Part shown: positions 6,432-10,534 of the stretch, piece after piece
Layout: the number at the start of each line of letters is the position of its first letter
Numbering within the stretch: the first letter of the stretch is position 1
Assembly (NCBI GenBank): GCA_964436315.1
Contig: CAYTCZ010000130.1
Location: 1 to 10,534 of the forward strand
Direction of reading: 5' to 3'
Source of the DNA: CAYTCZ01 sp964436315
GTDB taxonomy: Bacteria > Actinomycetota > Thermoleophilia > Gaiellales > Gaiellaceae
Length of the DNA stretch: 10,534 nt
The notes under the pieces: generated by a model
What the model was told of the DNA's origin: nothing
Seen by the model: only the letters and a program-made list of their open reading frames with translations
The model's database searches: none
Translations under genes and position numbers: made by a program

Positions 6432-8183
6432 ATGAGTATCGCGAGCCCGCAAACGAGAACCGAGCAGGCCGCCGTCATCAACGGTGACGTCGTCGGCTAC
6501 AGCAGGCTGATCGCCGACAACGAGATCGAGACCCATCAGACGCTACAGACCTTCCGTCGGATCATCGACGAAGCGGTCGGGGCGGAGAATGGCGAACTCG
6601 TCACGTTCGTGGGCGACGAGTTCCTCGCAGTGGTGCCGTCGAATGCGGGGGCGCTCGCTGCTGCCATCACCATTCAGCGCAACCTCGCCGCTGAGAATGA
6701 GCGGCTTCCGGTTGCCCGACAGATGCGCTTTCGACTCGGCGTCAACGCCGGTCTGGTCTCGGTCGAGAACGGCCGCTGGTTCGGTGATGTGATCAACGTC
6801 GCCGCACGCCTGCAGGCGCTTGCCAAGCCCGGCGGGATCTGGGCCTCCGCCGCTGCTCTCGACGGCGCGGACAAGCTTCCCGTCCGTCTTCGCTCGCTCG
6901 GGCCGAAGCGACTAAAGCACATCCCCGAGCCGGTACTGGCCTACGAGCTCGTCGATGAGGAGCTGCCGATGGAGGACGAGCGACCGTGGCGGCGGCGGAT
7001 TCCGAGCCCGAAGCGGCCCTCGCTCGCGCTCAGCCCCTTCGTCAACCTCGGCGATCCCGCCGACGAGCACTTCGCCGTTGGGCTGATGCTGGCGGTGGCG
7101 GGCAAGCTGAAGACGATCCCGGGCCTCGATCTGCTCAGCCGGGGCTCGGTGTCCGACGACAAAGACCGTGCCTACTCCGCCCAGCAGATCGGATACGAGC
7201 TCGGCGTCCGTTACGTGCTCGAGGGCGCCGTCCAGCGTAGCGGCTCGCGGGTGCGCGTGCACACCCAGCTCGTCGAGGCGGAGCACTCGGCGATCGTCTG
7301 GGCCGATCGCTTCGAGGCCGAGCTGAGCGATGTCTTCGCTGCCCAGGATGCCCTCGTTGCCCGGATCGTCGAGGCGCTCGATCTCAAGATCGGCGGCGAG
7401 CTCGCACACTCCTACCGCGAGGCGCTGTCTGCGGAGAGCGTCGAGATCGCCTACCGGGGCCTCCACGAGCTCGCCAAAGGTACGCCCGACTCGCTGCAGC
7501 GGGCCTCGGGGCACTTCGAGACGCTGATCGAGCGCGAGCCCGACTCTCCGCTTGGCTACTCGCTCGCCGCCTGGGCTTACCTCTGGGCCGTCCTGCGAGG
7601 AGCGCCGGACGATGCCGACAGCCGCTCGGCACGCGCCAGGCAACTCGCCGAGCGTGCAGTCGAGCTTCACGACCGCTCCGGCCTCGGTTCCACCGTCCTC
7701 GCCCACCTGCTCGTGCTCGAGCACGACTGGGACGGGGCGCACGCGGCAGCATCGAGAGCCACGGCCGAGCGCCCATCCTGCGACCTCTCCTTCGGGGTCG
7801 CGGCGAGCGTGATGTGCCACCTCGGGCGCTGGGAAGAGGCGGTCGAGCTGGCCTCCCGCGCCATCCATCTGAGCCCGCTGATGTCGGACTGGTACCGAAC
7901 CGTGCTCGCCAATGCCTACTTCATCGGCGAGGACTACGAACTCGCGGCCGAGAGCGCCGAGGCCGTCGTCGCCGAGGACGAGACCAACACCGAGGCGCTG
8001 CTCACGCTCGCCGCTGCCCAGGCTGCGCTGGGGCGAAGACGGTACGCGGCTGCGGCGCTAAAGCAAGCTCGCGAGACGGCGCCCGGTCTCAGTGCCGAGC
8101 GGCTCCGGCGGGAGCTCCCCTCTCGAGACGGGTCGGTCAAGGAGCGTTTCATTGAGTACCTCCAAGAAGCTGGACTCCACTAA
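6432..8183 (+). CDS. Class III nucleotide cyclase with TolB-like domain and TPR-like repeats
   Basis: This 583-residue protein has three parts. Residues 10-175 form a class III adenylate/guanylate cyclase domain: GDVVGYSRL (metal Asp19), TFVGDEFLAV (second metal Asp62), RFRLGVNAG (99-107), GDVINVAARL with Asn122 and Arg126 (transition-state residues), and LKHIPEPVLAYEL. Residues 195-320 match the TolB-like N-terminal domain common in cyclases of this architecture (LSPFVNLGDPADEHFAVGL, GYELGVRYVLEGAVQRSG, IVWADRFEAELSDVFAAQD). Residues 330-560 are helical TPR-like repeats. It should make a cyclic nucleotide in the cytoplasm, with the TPRs as protein-binding surface. The two positions that usually read the base differ: Thr58 where Lys is usual, and Arg115 seven residues before Asn122 where Asp is usual, so activity or substrate is uncertain. 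The ATG at 6432 fits the normal short N-terminus, but no clear Shine-Dalgarno precedes it. No membrane helix is seen. Confidence 0.92.
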   Translation: MSIASPQTRTEQAAVINGDVVGYSRLIADNEIETHQTLQTFRRIIDEAVGAENGELVTFVGDEFLAVVPSNAGALAAAITIQRNLAAENERLPVARQMRFRLGVNAGLVSVENGRWFGDVINVAARLQALAKPGGIWASAAALDGADKLPVRLRSLGPKRLKHIPEPVLAYELVDEELPMEDERPWRRRIPSPKRPSLALSPFVNLGDPADEHFAVGLMLAVAGKLKTIPGLDLLSRGSVSDDKDRAYSAQQIGYELGVRYVLEGAVQRSGSRVRVHTQLVEAEHSAIVWADRFEAELSDVFAAQDALVARIVEALDLKIGGELAHSYREALSAESVEIAYRGLHELAKGTPDSLQRASGHFETLIEREPDSPLGYSLAAWAYLWAVLRGAPDDADSRSARARQLAERAVELHDRSGLGSTVLAHLLVLEHDWDGAHAAASRATAERPSCDLSFGVAASVMCHLGRWEEAVELASRAIHLSPLMSDWYRTVLANAYFIGEDYELAAESAEAVVAEDETNTEALLTLAAAQAALGRRRYAAAALKQARETAPGLSAERLRRELPSRDGSVKERFIEYLQEAGLH

Positions 8184-8198
8184 ATGGACTCCACTAAA
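8171..8198 (+). repeat. 14-bp perfect tandem duplication across the cyclase stop codon
   Basis: TGGACTCCACTAAA occurs twice back to back (8171-8184 and 8185-8198). The first copy encodes the last residues Leu-His and the TAA stop of the cyclase; the second follows directly. Replication slippage would give this. The gene product is unaffected because translation ends in the first copy. Confidence 0.9.
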
Positions 8199-8199
8199 A

Positions 8200-8223
8200 T
8201 GATCGATTCCAGAGGATCGATCA
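8200..8223 (+). terminator. Hairpin after the cyclase gene, possible terminator
   Basis: TGATCGAT (8200-8207) and ATCGATCA (8216-8223) are perfect 8-bp inverted arms with an 8-base loop. An alternative fold pairs seven outer bases plus TCC with GGA around an AGA loop, with one bulged T. It starts 17 bases after the stop codon. There is no T run behind it, so it may act as a weak or factor-assisted terminator or simply protect the 3' end of the RNA. Confidence 0.35.
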
Positions 8224-8546
8224 GCAGGCTGTAGCCGATGTCGTCCCAGCCACTTCGCTTTTTGCGCCCTATTTCAGCCTTGCGTCTTCTAATTAGGCAA
8301 CAGTAACCCGCGTAAGGCCGCGTCCAGACCGACCGAGTGGTCGGGTCGACGGCGACGAGTTCGCCGGCCCCACGGGAGAGAACCCAGACAACAAAAGATC
8401 TTGTTTTCGCGATTATTGTAACGTACGATAGATCATCTCACACTTGCACGCGGGCGAAATCCTGCGTGCGCCTTCCGTATCAGTCCGAGGCCGTACCCAC
8501 AGCGAGAGCCGCGTCCGTCCGACGAGAACAGCGGGAGCGTGAAGAG
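8224..8546 (+). other. Spacer before the beta-lactamase-fold gene: hairpins and candidate promoter
   Basis: No gene is supported here. The reading frame of the downstream enzyme stays open up to about 8337, but the added 70 residues are unlike the family and there is a better start at 8547. Two adjacent hairpins are visible: GACCGACC-GAGT-GGTCGGGTC (8327-8347, one bulge) and CGGCGA-CGAGT-TCGCCG (8350-8366). They precede an AT-rich promoter-like stretch near 8395-8435. Confidence 0.5.
8401..8429 (+). promoter_or_regulatory. Candidate promoter for the beta-lactamase-fold gene
   Basis: TTGTTT (8401-8406) and TACGAT (8424-8429) are 17 bp apart inside the only AT-rich patch of the spacer. Matches to the sigma-70 consensus are moderate (3 of 6 and 4 of 6). 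A transcript from here would carry a leader of roughly 110 bases before the ATG at 8547. Confidence 0.4.
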
Positions 8547-9743
8547 ATGCCAGCACCCAAGCAGCTCCTGATCGACGGTTCCGTGAGGAGGGGCTTCGAG
8601 CCGGTGCGGGAGGCGTTCATCGAGAACTTCACCCACCGGGGCGAGCTCGGCGGAGCGTGCTGCATCTACCAGGACGGCGAGAAGGTCGTCGACCTGTGGG
8701 GTGGCGTGCGTGACCGGGCGAGTGGCGAGCCGTGGCGCGCGAAGACGATGGTCGTCGTCCACTCGGCCACCAAGGGCCTCGCGGCGATGGTGATGGCGCT
8801 CGCGCACTCCCGCCGCTGGCTGGACTACGACGAGCGCGTCTGCACCTACTGGCCCGAGTTCGCCCAGGCGGGCAAGGAGCAAATCACTGTCCGCCAATTG
8901 CTCGCCCACCAGGCGGGGTTGTTCGCCTTCGACGAGCCGGTCGACCGCGAGGTTGTCGCCGACCTCGATCGCCTGGCCGCGGTGATGGCCCGACAGCGCC
9001 CAGCTTGGGAGCCGGGCGAGCGGCAGGCCTACCACGCGATCAGCCTCGGCTTCTACGAGGGCGAGCTGCTCCGCCGGGTCGATCCTTCCCATCGCAGCCT
9101 GGGCCAGTTCTTCGCCGACGAGATCGCCACGCCCCTCGGCATCGAGTTCTACATCGGCCTGCCAGAGTCGATCCCCGACCCACGCCTGGCCCCACTCGAG
9201 CCGCCGAGTTTCTTCAAGCGGCTGACTGGGATGCCGTTCCCGCTCGTGCTGGCGGCGCTGAACCGACGCTCGGTCCTGTATCGATCGCTGATCGCCAACC
9301 CCGGGACGCAGTTCTACCTCGACCCGCAGCGGGTGGTCGTACGCAACCTGGAGGCTCCCTCCGGCGGCGGTGTTGGCACCGCACGGGCGATCGCCAAGGC
9401 CTATGGCGTCTTCGCCAGCGGCGGCCGCGAGCTCGGGTTGCGCCCGGAGACGATCGAGGCGCTCAAAGCACCGGCGATCCCCGCCCGCCATGGCTTCTAC
9501 GACGAGTGCTTCCGTGGCCCGGCGCAGTTCTCGCTCGGGTTCATGAAACCCAGCGACACCTTTCGCTTCGGCCATCCCGGCGCCTTCGGTGCACCAGGAG
9601 CGGGTGGTTCGATGGGCTATGCCGACCCGGAGGCGGGCATCGGCTACGGCTACGTAACAAACCGGATGGGCACCGACCTTGAGGGTGATCCCCGGGACCT
9701 CGCGCTGCGGGAAGCGATCCCGACGACCGGGCCGACCGCCTGA
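8547..9743 (+). CDS. Serine hydrolase of the beta-lactamase (class C / EstB-like) family
   Basis: This 398-residue enzyme has the penicillin-binding-protein/class C beta-lactamase fold, which in many bacteria acts as an esterase or D-amino peptidase rather than on antibiotics. Catalytic motifs are complete: Ser73-x-x-Lys76 in VHSATKG, Tyr162 in QAYHAISLG, and the third motif as FGHPGAFG (His343). LLAHQAGL (118-125) and GGSMGYADPE (353-362) are also typical of this group. No signal peptide or lipobox is seen, so it is probably cytoplasmic, which fits an EstB-like esterase better than a secreted beta-lactamase. I chose ATG 8547 because GGGAG lies about nine bases upstream and the family usually begins shortly before the conserved FEPVREAF segment; the same frame stays open to 8337 but the extra residues look non-coding. 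It is monocistronic, with a candidate promoter upstream and a hairpin after the stop. The substrate is unknown. Confidence 0.92.
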   Translation: MPAPKQLLIDGSVRRGFEPVREAFIENFTHRGELGGACCIYQDGEKVVDLWGGVRDRASGEPWRAKTMVVVHSATKGLAAMVMALAHSRRWLDYDERVCTYWPEFAQAGKEQITVRQLLAHQAGLFAFDEPVDREVVADLDRLAAVMARQRPAWEPGERQAYHAISLGFYEGELLRRVDPSHRSLGQFFADEIATPLGIEFYIGLPESIPDPRLAPLEPPSFFKRLTGMPFPLVLAALNRRSVLYRSLIANPGTQFYLDPQRVVVRNLEAPSGGGVGTARAIAKAYGVFASGGRELGLRPETIEALKAPAIPARHGFYDECFRGPAQFSLGFMKPSDTFRFGHPGAFGAPGAGGSMGYADPEAGIGYGYVTNRMGTDLEGDPRDLALREAIPTTGPTA

Positions 9744-9751
9744 GAGCTTCG

Positions 9752-9779
9752 GAGACGCAGGCGAGATTGCCTCCGTCTC
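9752..9779 (+). terminator. Hairpin right after the beta-lactamase-fold gene, probable terminator
   Basis: GAGACG-C-AGGC, loop GAGATT, GCCT-C-CGTCTC: ten base pairs with a single C-C mismatch, starting eight bases after the TGA. Position and stability suit a transcription terminator. There is no T run, as is often the case in high-GC actinobacteria. Confidence 0.5.
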
Positions 9780-9880
9780 GGTGTCGCCTGGAGGCTCCGA
9801 GGGCGGAGCATGCCGAGGCGCTCCTCGAGTCCTTCTCCGGCCTCTCGTCGGGTGGCACGCGGCCTCCTTGGTCGGCGTTG

Positions 9881-9903
9881 TAAGACTTCGGCCCCAAGTC
9901 TTA
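9881..9903. repeat. Perfect 8-bp inverted repeat
   Basis: TAAGACTT (9881-9888) and AAGTCTTA (9896-9903) flank the 7-base loop CGGCCCC. The arms are AT-rich inside GC-rich DNA. It could be an operator or an RNA hairpin; no T run follows on either strand. Confidence 0.55.
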
Positions 9904-9929
9904 GCGGAGCCCGGAACGATCGACGAGAA

Positions 9930-9987
9930 GGCGAGCTCTGGCGCAGGTCGACACGGGACGGGCCTTCGCCAGCGCTCGTCGCCTTTT
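9930..9987 (+). terminator. Long stem-loop followed by TTTT, possible terminator or structured RNA
   Basis: Arms 9930-9943 and 9967-9980 pair over 14 positions with one mismatch and one G-U pair (GGCGAGCTCTGGCG against CGCCAGCGCTCGTC). The 23-base loop can add three more pairs. The stem is followed by GCC and TTTT (9984-9987). Alternative pairings exist, for example CGACGAG 9921-9927 with CTCGTCG 9975-9981, so the fold may switch. It lies about 140 bases before the DUF899 ATG, so it could end read-through transcripts or regulate that gene. Confidence 0.35.
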
Positions 9988-10124
9988 CGCGGAACGTCCC
10001 GGGCGTCAGGTGCTCATGGAGCGAGGAGCGAAGGAGGGAAGGAAGCGAGCGATGACTTTCGCTTGCCCGAGCCGTCTACTGTGACGAACGAACGCATCGA
10101 CGAGTACCTGAGGAGGAAGTCGCA

Positions 10125-10534
10125 ATGAAGATGCCGCCGATCGTCTCGCCGAAGGAGTGGGAGGCCGCCCGCCAGGAACTGTTGGTGAAGGAGAAAGAGC
10201 TCACCCGCGCCCGTGATGCGCTCGCCGCCGCACGCCGGCGCATGCCGCGGCTGGCCGTGGAGAAGGACTACCGCTTCGAGGGCCCGAACGGCCCGGTGGG
10301 CCTGCTCGATCTCTTCGAGGGGCGCCGCCAGCTGATCGTCTACCGCTTCTTCTTCGATCCCGGCATGAAGCGCTACCCGGAGGCGGGCTGCGGGGGCTGT
10401 TCCTTCCTCGCCGACCAGGTCGCCCACCTCGCCCATCTGAACGCCCGCGATACCACCCTCGCCTTCGTCTCCCGCGCCCCCAGCCGGAGCTCAGCCGCTG
10501 GCAGGCGCGGATAGGCTGGGAGATCCCCTGGTAC
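10125..10534 (+). CDS. DUF899 thioredoxin-like family protein, partial and frameshifted
   Basis: The N-terminal half of a DUF899 protein is plain: PPIVSPKEWEAARQELLVKE, KELTRARDALAAARRRMP, EKDYRFEGP, LLDLFEGRRQLIVYRFFF, then Cys89-Gly-Gly-Cys92 in AGCGGCSFLADQ and HLNARDTTLAFVSRAP. The CxxC suggests a thioredoxin-like redox role; the true function of the family is poorly known. The ATG at 10125 has GAGGAGGAAG upstream. After SRAP (codon 119) the frame leaves the family pattern and stops at 10512-10514. One frame over, the next bases read PELSRWQARIGWEIPWY up to the window end, which is exactly the expected continuation. The shift falls in the run CCCCC at 10477-10481, where one more C would restore the frame. 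So this is either a real pseudogene or a sequencing error in a homopolymer. Its 3' end lies outside the window. Confidence 0.85.

Larger units (their letters stand above)
9744..10124 (+). other. Structured spacer between the beta-lactamase-fold gene and the DUF899 gene
   Basis: No convincing gene lies in these 381 bases. The stretch holds three strong inverted repeats (listed separately) and a purine-rich run at about 10017-10053. The frame ending in TGA at 10126-10128, overlapping the DUF899 ATG as ATGA, is open across the spacer but shows no recognisable domain; only its last 15 codons (from GTG at 10081) look protein-like. A tiny frame, ATG 10052 to TGA 10084, encodes ten residues behind a purine-rich stretch and could be a leader peptide, but it is too short to judge. 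Confidence 0.5.

Noticed and set aside
5102..6481. Long open frame on the minus strand opposite the hydrolase gene
   Set aside because: It mirrors codon bias of the plus-strand oxidase and hydrolase genes, shows no domain, and opposes two well-supported enzymes.
8337..8546. In-frame N-terminal extension of the beta-lactamase-fold enzyme (70 residues)
   Set aside because: The residues show no signal peptide or family similarity, the stretch contains a promoter-like AT-rich patch, and the ATG at 8547 has a ribosome site and fits the family start.
8547..9743. Antibiotic-resistance beta-lactamase
   Set aside because: The fold and SxxK/Tyr/HPG motifs fit, but there is no export signal and the motif style fits EstB-like esterases; a resistance role is not supported by sequence.
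9679..10128. Open frame across the structured spacer, ending as ATGA overlap with the DUF899 start
   Set aside because: It begins inside the beta-lactamase-fold gene, is rich in Gly/Arg/Ser with no domain, and crosses three stem-loops. Its last 15 codons look protein-like but are too few to call a gene.

Overview
The window is GC-rich (most coding sequence is clearly above 60% GC, with GC-heavy third positions). It carries a Hanks-type Ser/Thr kinase with an extracytoplasmic beta-propeller, a TetR regulator, a flavin oxidase, a class III cyclase with TPRs, a serine beta-lactamase-fold hydrolase and a DUF899 protein. This mix suggests a chromosomal segment of an environmental actinobacterium, perhaps of the Thermoleophilia (Solirubrobacterales/Gaiellales). 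That placement is inference from gene content and style, not from a marker gene. I see no rRNA, tRNA, transposase, CRISPR array or phage gene.

Layout. Bases 1-274 (minus) hold a decayed second copy of the start of a Ser/Thr kinase gene, directly behind the stop of the intact kinase at 278-2740 (minus). Bases 2741-3149 are non-coding and hold a 16-bp direct repeat with palindromic cores. At 3150-3770 (minus) is a TetR repressor, divergent from a flavin-dependent oxidase (3847-5247, plus), which is followed after 34 bp by an alpha/beta hydrolase (5282-6208, plus). The 76-bp gap between repressor and oxidase holds two inverted repeats and a promoter-like sequence, so this looks like a locally controlled oxidase-hydrolase unit.

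Bases 6209-6431 are non-coding, ending in an AT-rich stretch with a short palindrome. At 6432-8183 (plus) is a class III nucleotide cyclase joined to a TolB-like domain and TPR-like helices. A 14-bp tandem duplication covers its stop codon. A 363-bp spacer with hairpins and a candidate promoter precedes a serine beta-lactamase-fold esterase/peptidase-like enzyme (8547-9743, plus). A structured 381-bp spacer follows. Last is a DUF899 thioredoxin-like gene (10125 to the window end, plus), which is interrupted by an apparent one-base deletion in a C run.

How the genes fit together. Only TetR, oxidase and hydrolase form a convincing functional group (repressor, redox enzyme and hydrolase acting on an unknown small molecule). 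The kinase and the cyclase are separate signalling genes. The beta-lactamase-fold enzyme and the DUF899 gene appear to be independent units. No clearly new multi-gene system is visible. The most solid unusual points are the kinase-gene relic, the DUF899 frameshift, the divergent operator region, the cyclase's altered base-recognition positions, the kinase's unassigned C-terminal domain and the heavily structured spacer at 9744-10124.
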